Assembly (NCBI RefSeq): GCF_000367925.1
Contig: NZ_KB849164.1
Span: forward strand, 1,144,898-1,208,897
Source of the DNA: Acinetobacter bohemicus ANC 3994
Lineage (GTDB): Bacteria > Pseudomonadota > Gammaproteobacteria > Pseudomonadales > Moraxellaceae
DNA length: 64,000 bases
Reading direction: 5' to 3'
Shown here: positions 54,057 to 62,056 of the stretch, in pieces
Layout: every line of letters begins with the position of its first letter
How positions within the stretch are numbered: the first letter of the stretch is position 1
Position numbers and translations under genes: made by a program
The notes under the pieces: generated by a model
What the model was told of the DNA's origin: nothing
Seen by the model: the letters and a program-made list of their open reading frames with translations, nothing else
Database searches by the model: none

Positions 54057-54824
54057 AGTTTTTGAAAAGATTAATTTTTTTAAGTAACCCCAATCCTGTT
54101 TAAGCGGATGCTTCCATCGTTTGAATCATCGGCTTATTTTGATGATAAAACTGATGGTCATATAACAAAGAATCATCCGATTAAACTTTTACCTCATGTT
54201 GCAATTACTGCTATAGGTTTATACAGTTGAATACGCTGATTTTTACATACAGGCAACGTGGTTGAATCAATCCATAAATGACTACTTTGGCATAATACTT
54301 ACAGCTAGTTACCTTGTTTTACAAAGCTGTACCATTGTATGGTCAAATGCGTTCAACGCTATTGATGTTTCCACACCACAGAAGCATGATTCAATACACT
54401 TCTTTGCAGCAATTCATAAAAATAACACTTGGTAGTACTGGACTAACCCGCACTTTCGGACAGTACGTTTTCCTTAACGCAAAGGGCATCAAAAAGTCGC
54501 TTTACTAAAAACAGATGATCATAAAAGTTTTGATATACTGAACATTTATTACCGAAGATCTATCAGATATCACACTTTTCAAACATGTAATTTCTAAAAC
54601 CAAGAATCAATCAATACAGCTATATTTTTCTAAACTCTGCCTATTAATCACTTAAAGAATATCTAATTTATAGATGTCAATATATTTTATATTAGACATA
54701 ATAACTACTCTATAAAGTATAAATACCAATTTTTAGCGATATTCAAATCATATTAATTTTTATTAAATTAAATGGCTATTTAATAGCTAGATTCATTTTT
54801 TTATTTTATTTTTAAGGCAATCTT
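54057..54824. mobile_element. Decayed insertion sequence, IS982-like fragment
   Basis: On the minus strand at about 54196-54290 a frame reads SSHLWIDSTTLPVCKNQRI then QLYKPIAVIAT and stops. The WIDSTTLPVCKNQRI segment is a conserved block of IS982-family transposases (the DST triad region). The rest (54291-54824) has only short broken frames such as 54314-54508. No terminal repeats could be placed. The last 250 bases are AT-rich promoter-like DNA. Confidence 0.5.
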
Positions 54825-55022
54825 ATGTTCTGTTCAAAACACAGTATTTTAGCAATATTAGTTGTACTATCTTCATTTATATCTGTTTCAACTTCAGCAT
54901 CAATGCAAATTATTCATAGTCTAGATTTTCCATCTCAGCCTCAAAAAATAACAAGTCAAACAAAAAATTGTAAAAATAATGAGCAATGCAAAATACTTGC
55001 AGTTAAAAACACTTCTAAATAA
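54825..55022 (+). CDS. Small exported protein, unknown function
   Basis: 65 residues. Signal peptide FCSKHSILAILVVLSSFISV then STSAS, cleaved probably after SAS or TSA. The mature 40 residues contain QIIHSLDFPSQPQK and two cysteines in NCKNNEQCKILAV. TTTAAGGCAAT upstream of the ATG supports translation. No family recognised. The following interval 55023-55339 shows nothing recognisable. Confidence 0.5.
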   Translation: MFCSKHSILAILVVLSSFISVSTSASMQIIHSLDFPSQPQKITSQTKNCKNNEQCKILAVKNTSK

Positions 55023-55339
55023 CTAGGCTATACTAAATAATGTGTGAAAATTTATTTTTTCAATAATCAACTTGTTCATTTTTGCAAGTTGGTTAAAATT
55101 TTTATACAGATTTTCCGACTAATTTAAATTCGGTGATGTTTGTAATAAAATATTATATTTTTGGCAAAAACCGATTTTATATACATGATATGCACGTTAT
55201 ATATCGGTTTTCACCAAAGCATTATTACGCTATTTTCCATCGTGCATAGGTCATCATACTTTTTCTTACCCCACCCTTATTGTATTTTTGGAAATTATTA
55301 CAAAGCTGTTATAAATCAGCTAGCATGAATGGTAATAAC

Positions 55340-55783
55340 TCAAAAATTAAAAATAACAATTACTACTTTAATTGCCATAATCAATAAGCAAATCACACCA
55401 ATCATATAAGAAATAGTACGCCAAGGTTGAATACCGCCAAGATAAGTAATTGTATGAGCAACTCTGGCGATAGTGAAAATGTAAAATAACCACATAGTAA
55501 ACTCATAGCTTGTATTCAGGATGATACATAATCCACCTAACACCCAGAATACAGGAATATTTTCTAAGTCATTTAGCCATGCTTGATTGGCTCTGATTAC
55601 TTGCGGAAGCTCTTGATAATGCGCTGCGACTTTAACAAAATGAGCATCTTCAATATTTTTAAAAGCTTTATTTTTTATTCGATAAAATCCTTGATAGCAA
55701 GATATTACAAACATTTTAATAAAAAGTAATACAGAGCATAGGGCGTATACATATAAAAGATTATCCATACAATCATGATCCAT
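55340..55783 (-). CDS. MAPEG family membrane protein
   Basis: 147 residues (or 142 from the second ATG at 55768), with four hydrophobic segments. MAPEG signatures: KMFVISCYQGFYRIKNKAF, RANQAWLNDLENIPVFWVLG (the conserved R-x-x-x-N-x-x-E/D-N-I/L-P pattern) and FTIARVAHTITYLGGIQPWR. Family members are glutathione- or lipid-dependent microsomal transferases; the bacterial substrate is unknown. Single minus-strand gene. Confidence 0.83.
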   Translation of the reverse strand: MDHDCMDNLLYVYALCSVLLFIKMFVISCYQGFYRIKNKAFKNIEDAHFVKVAAHYQELPQVIRANQAWLNDLENIPVFWVLGGLCIILNTSYEFTMWLFYIFTIARVAHTITYLGGIQPWRTISYMIGVICLLIMAIKVVIVIFNF

Positions 55784-56238
55784 ATAATTTATTAAAAGCT
55801 TTAGTTTTTCATCCTAACATTATTAATATTTTTTTATTACATTTTTTAGAAAACACGTTGCTTGAATGAATTAGAAATTCACACAATGAACACGGACTGC
55901 GGCATACATTTTTTAAATCGAATGAGCTGTGCAGCCAGCATTCACATAAAAACCGTTCCAGTGTACTGAACTATGGAATTATTTGAGTAAGACATTGATG
56001 CTTATATGAAATGCACTTTAAATCATTTATCAGCAAAAAATTTCTTAGACTGAAAACAGTATTTTATATAGTGAATAATCATTTACTTTTTTTAAATAGC
56101 AATAGCAAATGATTATTCGTTTTGTGAGTTATCTATTCGTAGAATAAAATATTTGCGGTCAATTATTTCAAATGATCTGGAATAGAATTAAACAAAATAT
56201 CTGCTTATTAAATACATCAAGGGCATACAATAGAAAAG
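55784..56238. other. Intergenic, short motif repeat only
   Basis: Contains GGCTGCACAGCTCATTCGAT (minus strand, about 55918-55937), almost identical to a stretch near 35957. No gene seen. Confidence 0.3.
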
Positions 56239-57036
56239 CTATTTAACAACTCTTTTTCTGAACATATTTTCTACTATTTTTAGCATTATAAACCTAGGAA
56301 TAATACGAGCAAACTGAGCTGAAAAATAGTTTCTTTTTCCTGGAATACAATATAGCTGATTACGGCCTAAAGCCCATATAGCGGCATCAACAACTGTTTC
56401 TACTGTTGAAACTGGCATTCCATCTGTATCAGCATTTGCAACTTGAGCAAAATTTGTTGCAGTATTGCCAGGACATAATGCCAAAAACCTTACTCCTGAA
56501 TCAAGATTTTCTCCTGCAATTGCTTCTGTAAAATTAAGCACAAAAGTTTTAGATGCTCCATATATAGCAATATAAGGAAGAGGTTGAAATGCGGCTGTTG
56601 ATGCAACATTAATGATCAATCCTTGTTTTTTTTCAAGCATAGCTGGCAAAAGTAAATAGGTTAATGTGACTAAGCTATTGATATTTAATGCCAGCATTTG
56701 ATGATAACTAGTTAAAGGTTCATCTAAAAATTTTGCCCATTTTCCAAAACCAGCATTATTAATTAGAATATCAACTGTTATACGATTTTCTCTTAAATAT
56801 TCTGTTAATTTATAAACTGCATTAGCTTCGGCTAAATCTAAAATAATTACATATATATTAATGCCGTAAGCAGTTTTTAACTCTTGTGCTAGATCTTGCA
56901 GTTTCATTTCAGAGCGCGCAGTAATAACTAAGTCAATTCCATTTGCCGCAAGAGTTCTCGCAAACCCCATTCCTATACCAGATGATGCCCCTGTAACTAA
57001 AGCCGTCTTACCCTTAAATGATGTCAATATATTCAT
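56239..57036 (-). CDS. Short-chain dehydrogenase/reductase (SDR)
   Basis: 265 residues. NAD(P)-binding TGASSGIGMGFARTLAANGI, the NNAGFG motif (ILINNAGFGKWAKF), the catalytic Ser in INVASTAAF and YxxxK in YGASKTFVLNF. The C-terminal PRFIMLKIVENMFRKRVVK is basic, and the class resembles the DltE/YqjQ SDRs. Substrate unknown. It is 87 bp downstream of a MerR gene in the same direction, with a MerR-type promoter between, so it is probably the target of that regulator. Confidence 0.87.
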   Translation of the reverse strand: MNILTSFKGKTALVTGASSGIGMGFARTLAANGIDLVITARSEMKLQDLAQELKTAYGINIYVIILDLAEANAVYKLTEYLRENRITVDILINNAGFGKWAKFLDEPLTSYHQMLALNINSLVTLTYLLLPAMLEKKQGLIINVASTAAFQPLPYIAIYGASKTFVLNFTEAIAGENLDSGVRFLALCPGNTATNFAQVANADTDGMPVSTVETVVDAAIWALGRNQLYCIPGKRNYFSAQFARIIPRFIMLKIVENMFRKRVVK

Positions 57037-57067
57037 GTTTTGCCGTCTCTGTTTGTTCTGGCAAGTA

Positions 57068-57098
57068 ATATAAACCTTTACCCTAAGGTGAGAGTCAA
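57068..57098 (-). promoter_or_regulatory. MerR-type promoter of the SDR gene
   Basis: Minus strand: TTGACT (57093-57098) and TTATAT (57068-57073) are 19 bp apart, the elongated spacing that MerR activators correct. In the spacer ACCTT and AAGGT form a dyad around AGGGTA. It stands between the MerR gene and the SDR gene. Confidence 0.75.
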
Positions 57099-57122
57099 GC
57101 GTATTTTTTAAAAAATCTCCTG

Positions 57123-57494
57123 TTATCCATGAATCTTTTCAACATCGTACATTTCTGTAAGCTCTTGCTCCAAGTCAAGTAAATCTTCTTCTATTCTTTC
57201 TAACTCAGCCTTTTTCTGCAAAATTTGCAGATGTTTATCTTTAAAAAGCTGTTGAGCTATTTCTAGCGGAAACCGCTTTTCTTGCGCTTTAACTTCTGCC
57301 AGTGCAGCAATTTCAGAAAGACTAAAACCTACGGTCTGCGCCCGCTTAATCATTTTAATTAACTGAATATCTAATTGTTTATAAAAACGGTATTTACCCT
57401 TACGCTCTGGTGCTGGGATTAAACCTAAGTTCTCATAATGTCGAATCGCTTTTTGTGTTACACCTGTTACCAGAGCTAATTTTCCGATATACAT
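57123..57494 (-). CDS. MerR family transcriptional regulator
   Basis: 123 residues. The MerR helix-turn-helix LALVTGVTQKAIRHYENLGL then IPAPERKGKYRFY is at the N-terminus, and a long coiled helix (about 75-115: IAQQLFKDKHLQILQKKAEL then ERIEEDLLDL) forms the dimer. No cysteine-based metal site is present, so it is more likely a drug- or stress-sensing type. It lies directly upstream of an SDR gene whose promoter has 19-bp spacing, and downstream of a second MerR gene. Confidence 0.87.
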   Translation of the reverse strand: MYIGKLALVTGVTQKAIRHYENLGLIPAPERKGKYRFYKQLDIQLIKMIKRAQTVGFSLSEIAALAEVKAQEKRFPLEIAQQLFKDKHLQILQKKAELERIEEDLLDLEQELTEMYDVEKIHG

Positions 57495-57559
57495 CTATCT
57501 ATCTCTTCTTCAATTTGTAGGTGATAAATATCATTAGGTCATTCATTCTTTCAAGCTTC

Positions 57560-57973
57560 TCAACTGCTTTCAATTTTTCTTAATACTGTGTCCCCAATGG
57601 ATATTTTCACCACATCACAGTCTTTTCTTAATGGGCAAGGCTCACCTTTTATTAGATTTTCCAGCATCGCCTGCATCTGTTGCAATTGCTCGATTTTTTC
57701 CTGAATTGCACCTAGCTTATCCTGCAAAATTTCCTGAAACTGTTCTGCTGGAATCTCACTTTCATTTACTAAATCGATGATCTGCCTGATCTCGGCAAGA
57801 GTAAATCCCAGATTCTTGGCAATCTGTATTAGTTGTAACTGTTGCAGGGTTTGTTCAGGATAATCCTTATAGCCATTATTGCGAACTAATGGCTGAATCA
57901 ACTTCATTTTCTCATAAAAGCGAATTGTATCCCGGCTCATATTTATCTGTTGTGATAGCTTGCCAATCAGCAT
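57560..57973 (-). CDS. MerR family transcriptional regulator with C-terminal cysteines
   Basis: 137 residues. Winged helix: QINMSRDTIRFYEKMKLIQP then NGYKDYPEQTL; coiled dimer helix (about 75-110); and a C-terminal CPLRKDCDVV pair (Cys near residues 113 and 119) as in NmlR/AdhR or metal-sensing members. It is divergent from an extended-SDR gene with a TTGACC and a 19- to 20-bp spacer in front, so it probably activates that gene. 65 bp separate it from the other MerR gene downstream. Confidence 0.87.
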   Translation of the reverse strand: MLIGKLSQQINMSRDTIRFYEKMKLIQPLVRNNGYKDYPEQTLQQLQLIQIAKNLGFTLAEIRQIIDLVNESEIPAEQFQEILQDKLGAIQEKIEQLQQMQAMLENLIKGEPCPLRKDCDVVKISIGDTVLRKIESS

Positions 57974-58012
57974 GTATAACGCCCCTTTGCATTAATAATT
58001 TTTCAAAATCAC

Positions 58013-58044
58013 TTGACCATAGAGTGTACTCCATACTTTAGCTT
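58013..58044 (+). promoter_or_regulatory. MerR-type promoter of the extended-SDR gene
   Basis: TTGACC (58013-58018) is followed by a spacer holding the dyad GAGTGTACTC (58022-58031), then TTAGCT or TAGCTT, giving 19 or 20 bp spacing. The GAGTGNACTC core is the same as in NmlR/AdhR-type operators. It overlaps a false upstream start of the SDR frame. Confidence 0.65.
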
Positions 58045-58075
58045 AAGCATGAACAATTCAATAGAGTACATATTC

Positions 58076-59155
58076 ATGCACATTTCAAATCAGATAGCTC
58101 TTGTGGTGGGGGCAACAGGATTTATCGGTAAATTTCTAATCGCGCGCCTGCTTAGCAACAATGCTCAGGTGTTTGCGCTATGCCGTAATGTCGAGCAGCA
58201 AGCCCCACAGCTTCGGCAGTGGCTGACAGATCAAGGTATTGCTCATCAACAGTTAAATTTTATTCAGGGTGATGTTACTCTGCCAAACTTAGGGCTGTCC
58301 AAGCAGGACTGGCAGCAACTCAAAGCAGTCAATTATCTTTACAACACCAGTGCCTTGTTTGCATGGAATTTAACAATGCAGCAGGCTAAGTCTGTTAATG
58401 TTAATGGGCTTGAGTTGTTATTAGAGCGCGTTAGTAAGCATTGCCAGTTAGAACGAGCAGTACACCTATCAGGCTATATGTTGACCCTAAATGAGCATTT
58501 GCAGGCGGCTGGCATCTATCGGAATCGTATAGAGCAGACCGATTGGCCACGGGTCTATGCTAGATTGGGAGCGTATGAAGCATCTAAAATTCAAGGGCAT
58601 TTCACTTGGGTTAAACACGCTATTCAATATAATATCCCATGGACAATTATCCATCCTGCCACTGTCATTGGCGATGAAACGTCTGGGGAAATTCCGTCTT
58701 ATCAACCGATAGCACACCTTATCCAACAATTAAAACAAGGAAAAATGACAGCTATTCCTGGAACATCACAGCACTACTTGCCATTGGTGTCGGTGACCAT
58801 GTTGGTTGATGCTATAATTCATGCAGCCCAAGATCCAAACACCCTTCAGCAGGAAATTCTAGTGGCTAATCCTAAGCAAGTTTCCTTTCAGGAATTGATT
58901 CAGCTTATTGCACAGCAATTACATCTTAAGCCACCACGTTACTTTATTTCGCTAAAGTTACTTAAGCAGGTTTTAAAATGGAGTTGGTTGGCACAAAAAC
59001 TAGATATGTCTGCTGAAATGCTAAATTTTATTAGAACGGAACCGCTCGATTTGGAGCGATTTATCGCATTAAATCAACAGTGGAACATCCCAAATACCGA
59101 TATTGAAAGTAAAGTAAAAAAGACCGTGGCATGGGTTAGTCGATTAAAATCTTAA
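58076..59155 (+). CDS. Extended SDR / NAD-dependent epimerase or fatty-acyl reductase-like protein
   Basis: 359 residues from the ATG at 58076; an in-frame ATG at 58013 would put the start inside the promoter. Rossmann motif VVGATGFIGKFLIARLLSNN, IQGDV for the adenine pocket, YNTSALFAWN, catalytic YEASK, and HPATVIGDETSGEIPSYQPI, which is the pattern of the acyl-CoA-reductase-like NAD_binding_4 group. The C-terminal half ends KVKKTVAWVSRLK. Cytoplasmic; substrate unknown, possibly a fatty acyl or terpenoid carbonyl. It is controlled by the divergent MerR protein with Cys residues. Confidence 0.83.
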   Translation: MHISNQIALVVGATGFIGKFLIARLLSNNAQVFALCRNVEQQAPQLRQWLTDQGIAHQQLNFIQGDVTLPNLGLSKQDWQQLKAVNYLYNTSALFAWNLTMQQAKSVNVNGLELLLERVSKHCQLERAVHLSGYMLTLNEHLQAAGIYRNRIEQTDWPRVYARLGAYEASKIQGHFTWVKHAIQYNIPWTIIHPATVIGDETSGEIPSYQPIAHLIQQLKQGKMTAIPGTSQHYLPLVSVTMLVDAIIHAAQDPNTLQQEILVANPKQVSFQELIQLIAQQLHLKPPRYFISLKLLKQVLKWSWLAQKLDMSAEMLNFIRTEPLDLERFIALNQQWNIPNTDIESKVKKTVAWVSRLKS

Positions 59156-59203
59156 ACAGATTTTTATACTCAAATAGGCAGGTATAACCTTTAAATTTTT
59201 TTA

Positions 59204-59231
59204 AATTCGCATAATACAGCTTATATGAGGG
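59204..59231 (+). other. Weak pdif-like XerC/XerD site
   Basis: The XerC arm AATTCGCATAA is close to the Acinetobacter consensus ATTTCGCATAA; the six-base core is TACAGC; the XerD arm TTATATGAGGG keeps only TTAT and a few other positions of TTATGTTAATT. Orientation C-then-D on the plus strand, alternating with the next site. Confidence 0.4.
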
Positions 59232-59236
59232 GTAAA

Positions 59237-59261
59237 AAGCGAGGATCTACTATCCTCGCGT
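59237..59261 (-). terminator. Terminator of the HAD phosphatase gene
   Basis: GCGAGGAT and ATCCTCGC form an 8-bp stem, followed on the minus strand by CTTTTTA. A similar GC hairpin (GCGAGGTTCTAGATCCTCAC) stands at 61313-61332 beside the third site. Confidence 0.65.
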
Positions 59262-59304
59262 CATGTAACGATGATTAGGTTAAATGAGGAGAGCTCAAGG
59301 ATAG

Positions 59305-59961
59305 TTAGTTCCATTCTAAATAGTGCATGTTTTTTAGTTTTTTACTTAAATTCTTTTGCTTATCCCCATTGATTAAATAAGGATATTTGCTATTTATCAA
59401 AATAGGATAATCATTTTTAATATCATCCGTATAGGTTGCAAACCATTTGTAATTTATCCCAATTAATTTCAATCGGTTAACTTTTTCTTCGTTTATACAA
59501 TAGGTTCCTCCAACCCATCCACCTACTTTATTTTTTAGTGGTGTACCAACATACATGACATTTAAACCTATAGATTCTAATAATTCTTTAGCTAATAACT
59601 CAGGAGACCCTGTTGCGATGACGATATCTCTACCTTCTATTAAATGAGAGTTAAGTTCAGAGATACCTTCTTTAAACCAATATAAATTAGGAATAGAATT
59701 ATTTTTTATTCCCATTGCAAATGTTTTGAAATTTTCTTCAAGCTGCTGTCTACTTAGTCCATATGTAGCAATCCATAAAAATATTGAAATTCCTAAAATT
59801 TTATATTTTTTAAATTTCATAAAAATTATTGCTAAAGGCATAATAGCAATTGCAGTTAGAAACCTAAGAGGATGAGATTTTAATTGTTTAGTTATCCAAA
59901 TTCTTGTAGCATCACTTGATAATAGTGTTCCATCCAAATCAAAAACAACAATTTCTGACAT
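59305..59961 (-). CDS. HAD-superfamily phosphatase (HAD-IB, SerB-like)
   Basis: 218 residues. The nucleophile motif VVFDLDGTLLSS (Asp8, Asp10), motif II in VIATGSPELLAKELL (Thr), motif III Lys near EEKVNRLK and motif IV TYTDDIKNDYPIL. A hydrophobic segment (about 35-50, LRFLTAIAIMPLAIIFMKF) in the cap is unlike plain SerB and suggests membrane association. Cofactor Mg2+; the substrate, perhaps a phosphorylated lipid or amino-acid derivative, is unknown. It lies between candidate XerCD sites at 59204 and 60005, as a possible mobile module. Confidence 0.83.
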   Translation of the reverse strand: MSEIVVFDLDGTLLSSDATRIWITKQLKSHPLRFLTAIAIMPLAIIFMKFKKYKILGISIFLWIATYGLSRQQLEENFKTFAMGIKNNSIPNLYWFKEGISELNSHLIEGRDIVIATGSPELLAKELLESIGLNVMYVGTPLKNKVGGWVGGTYCINEEKVNRLKLIGINYKWFATYTDDIKNDYPILINSKYPYLINGDKQKNLSKKLKNMHYLEWN

Positions 59962-60004
59962 TTGTATTATATTCTCTGATATGAGGACTAATTAATTTTT
60001 CTAA

Positions 60005-60032
60005 AACCAACATAATATACCTTATACGAAAT
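60005..60032 (-). other. pdif-like XerC/XerD recombination site
   Basis: Minus strand: XerC arm ATTTCGTATAA (identical to the Acinetobacter plasmid-dif consensus), core GGTATA, XerD arm TTATGTTGGTT (consensus TTATGTTAATT). Inverted with respect to the sites at 59204 and 61339. It might also be the chromosomal dif; the present data do not decide. Confidence 0.75.
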
Positions 60033-60109
60033 TCCTGAATTTCAAGCTTTTACTTAACATAAAATTTATTATATGGACCTAAAGTTTGTATAAATTCTTT
60101 ATGTTAAAT

Positions 60110-60480
60110 TGGCAGTATAGATGTTATATTTTTACTCAAATTTGGATAAAAAAACAATCTTGTAAATATTCAATAGGTTTTCCATTATACAGCAATGAAA
60201 AATCACCATCATACTCCGATAAACTCGTACTTTCATCAATAATACCTAATACATTACTAGCAGATTTAATCATCGTCTGCTATAAAATTGAGAAAAATAT
60301 TAGCTTATCTTCATCTGATATAGTATTAAAAAAATGCTTTGCTCTAACACAATTATGGTCTTTTTTTCTGATTCAGAATATTCAGTTAAAAGATTTTTAT
60401 AAATATCTACATTTTCATTAATAATTTCATTTTTTAAATGCCTCAGCTAATTTTTTAATCCATTTTTTTCATTTTATTTT
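60110..60480 (-). pseudogene. Frameshifted and stop-interrupted small gene next to the MBL gene
   Basis: Minus strand, three frames join into one protein-like run: KKWIKKLAEAFKK, then NEIINENVDIYKNLLTEYSE and SEKKTIIVLEQ, then DEDKLIFFSIL, an in-frame TAG, and QTMIKSASNVLGIIDESTS then LSEYDGDFSLLYNGKPIEYL, ending CFFIQI. The breaks fall at homopolymers. It follows the MBL gene by a few bases and was probably its operon partner. No function recognised. The plus-strand frame of 111 codons (60086-60421) is its shadow. Confidence 0.5.
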
Positions 60481-60484
60481 AGTT

Positions 60485-61195
60485 TTACTTAAAAGTCTCA
60501 AAAATTACTTTTTCTAACTTTATTTTTGCACTGTATTTTAAAACATTTCCATGGGCAGCTACTAAACTTGTGAAATCCAAATCTAATAAATTCTCAAAAT
60601 CATATTTAAGACTTTCTTTTTGTGTGGAGACTTTTTTCAGCCATGGTCCACCAATAAATAAATCTAAACGGAACCCCATTAAAGATAAAATAAGTTTACT
60701 TAAAAAACTTATATGGTTCCAATCATCCCAGTATTGAATACTATCTGTGGTAATCAACAACTTACTTTCTTGCAAAAATAGTGCCGCTTCTGGAAACTTG
60801 GCTGATTCAAAAACAAAAAATAGACTTTGGGGAATTGGAGATTTTACTGTTTTATTAATAAATTTATTAGGCGTTAAATTGGAATAATTATTATGATTTT
60901 CCTGACTCCAGAAATCAGCTTTATATTTATCAATATAAAATTGATCATCTAATCCATGGAAGTCACCTAGTCGAATAATATTCTTTACAGTGCCTAATTC
61001 ATCTAGTATTTCTAAGTTTTTGTTATTTAGACGAACAGCATTAACTATAGTAAGTTCAGTTCCATTACGAACCACTATCATGTTTCGATTCATCTGTAAC
61101 AATGGACCTATTTTTATACTTCCACGTAATAAGTAAACATTAGGGAAAATTTCTTTTAAAAAATCCTGTGGTGTTACATCAGCATATTTCTTCAT
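60485..61195 (-). CDS. Metallo-beta-lactamase-fold protein, DUF4336-like
   Basis: 236 residues. IFPNVYLLRGSIKIGPLLQM, the first-strand motif RNMIVVRNGTELTIVNAVRL, RLGDFHGLDDQFYIDKYKAD (in place of the usual HxHxDH), and TSLVAAHGNVLKY toward the end, the order seen in the DUF4336 branch. Zinc ligands are partly lost; DFHGLDD may still bind metal. Function unknown. It lies between two inverted XerCD-type sites with a decayed partner gene, which suggests a mobile module. Confidence 0.7.
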   Translation of the reverse strand: MKKYADVTPQDFLKEIFPNVYLLRGSIKIGPLLQMNRNMIVVRNGTELTIVNAVRLNNKNLEILDELGTVKNIIRLGDFHGLDDQFYIDKYKADFWSQENHNNYSNLTPNKFINKTVKSPIPQSLFFVFESAKFPEAALFLQESKLLITTDSIQYWDDWNHISFLSKLILSLMGFRLDLFIGGPWLKKVSTQKESLKYDFENLLDLDFTSLVAAHGNVLKYSAKIKLEKVIFETFK

Positions 61196-61338
61196 GGTTG
61201 ATAATTTTTAATATGTAAGCTATTACCAATACTATCTTTAATTATATCATTTTTATTAACGTGAATTATTTATAAGCCTAATCGTCATTCAATATAATGA
61301 GCATTACACGAAGCGAGGTTCTAGATCCTCACTTTTCT

Positions 61339-61366
61339 ATTTAGCATAAGGTATATCATGTTAATT
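61339..61366 (+). other. pdif-like XerC/XerD recombination site
   Basis: XerC arm ATTTAGCATAA (two changes from consensus), core GGTATA as in the site at 60005, XerD arm TCATGTTAATT (one change from TTATGTTAATT). Orientation opposite to the site at 60005, so the pair bounds about 1.3 kb. Confidence 0.7.
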
Positions 61367-61375
61367 TTAGCTAAA

Positions 61376-61954
61376 TTAAACTTTTTGATTAATTTTATTT
61401 TCAATTAAATGAGTTACTAATTGAGTCATATATTGATAGGTAAATAAATGAGAATGAAACTTTACCAGCCCTTCTAATCCTAAAGTTAGGCCTATAAATT
61501 GCCAAGCCATATCATCAAGGTTTTCATGATGATTTTTTAACGATGCCGATTCCAATATTTTTTTTACAGACTTCTGCCATTCTTCAATTGCTATTAAAAA
61601 AACTTTATTAAATTCAGGACTAGTTTGGCTATTTTGTTCAGCATCATTCCACAATCGAACGTAAGGTAATTCATCTTCTGATTCAGTAAAACCTAGAGCC
61701 AAAAGTATTTTCTCAGTTAAACTTAAATTATCATCTATTTCACTGATATCTAAATTCTTATAAATGAGCTGCATAAATACTTCACACTTTAATTCTTGAA
61801 TAGTTTTAAAGTGATGATGAATAAGCCCTACAGACAAAGAAGCTTTTTGAGCTAAATGACGTACTGTCAATGTATTCAAACCATCATCTAATGCGATTGT
61901 CATAGCAGCATCTAAGATCTGTTTTTTTCTTTCCGTTTTACTTAAGTAGCTCAT
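61376..61954 (-). CDS. TetR family repressor of the adjacent efflux gene
   Basis: 192 residues. The helix-turn-helix is LTVRHLAQKASLSVGLIHHH then FKTIQELKCEVF (about residues 24-56), of BetI/AmvR-like type. The C-terminal domain has YVRLWNDAEQNSQTSPEF, the inducer-domain pattern of that group. It is divergent from an MFS drug pump with a perfect 44-bp palindrome between, so it almost certainly represses the pump and itself. Inducers are likely cationic or hydrophobic biocides, by analogy. Confidence 0.87.
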   Translation of the reverse strand: MSYLSKTERKKQILDAAMTIALDDGLNTLTVRHLAQKASLSVGLIHHHFKTIQELKCEVFMQLIYKNLDISEIDDNLSLTEKILLALGFTESEDELPYVRLWNDAEQNSQTSPEFNKVFLIAIEEWQKSVKKILESASLKNHHENLDDMAWQFIGLTLGLEGLVKFHSHLFTYQYMTQLVTHLIENKINQKV

Positions 61955-62011
61955 TTTCTAACACAGTCATTTACAACATCATCAGCATATACAAGTTGCG
62001 TAAAAAATCAA

Positions 62012-62055
62012 AAAATAGTATAAATTTGAACATGTGTTCAAATTTATACTATTTT
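62012..62055. promoter_or_regulatory. Perfect 21-bp-arm palindrome, TetR operator of the efflux pair
   Basis: The arm 62012-62032 (ending AAATTTGAACA) is repeated as exact reverse complement at 62035-62055, with TG in the middle. A -35-like TTGCGT (61996-62001) and a TATAAA (62019-62024) with 17-bp spacing place the promoter under the operator. The MFS ATG starts two bases after it, without a visible ribosome binding site. Confidence 0.85.
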
Positions 62056-62056
62056 T

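Noticed and set aside
57971..57998. GCATGTATAACGCC stretch as another pdif site
   Set aside because: Neither arm matches the XerC or XerD consensus well enough.
59204..59231. Treating this as a fully proven third pdif site
   Set aside because: The XerD arm is poorly conserved; it is kept only as a weak candidate because its orientation alternates with the two better sites.
60086..60421. 111-codon plus-strand ORF
   Set aside because: The minus strand holds a more protein-like, broken frame adjoining the MBL gene; the plus frame has no family and no start signal.
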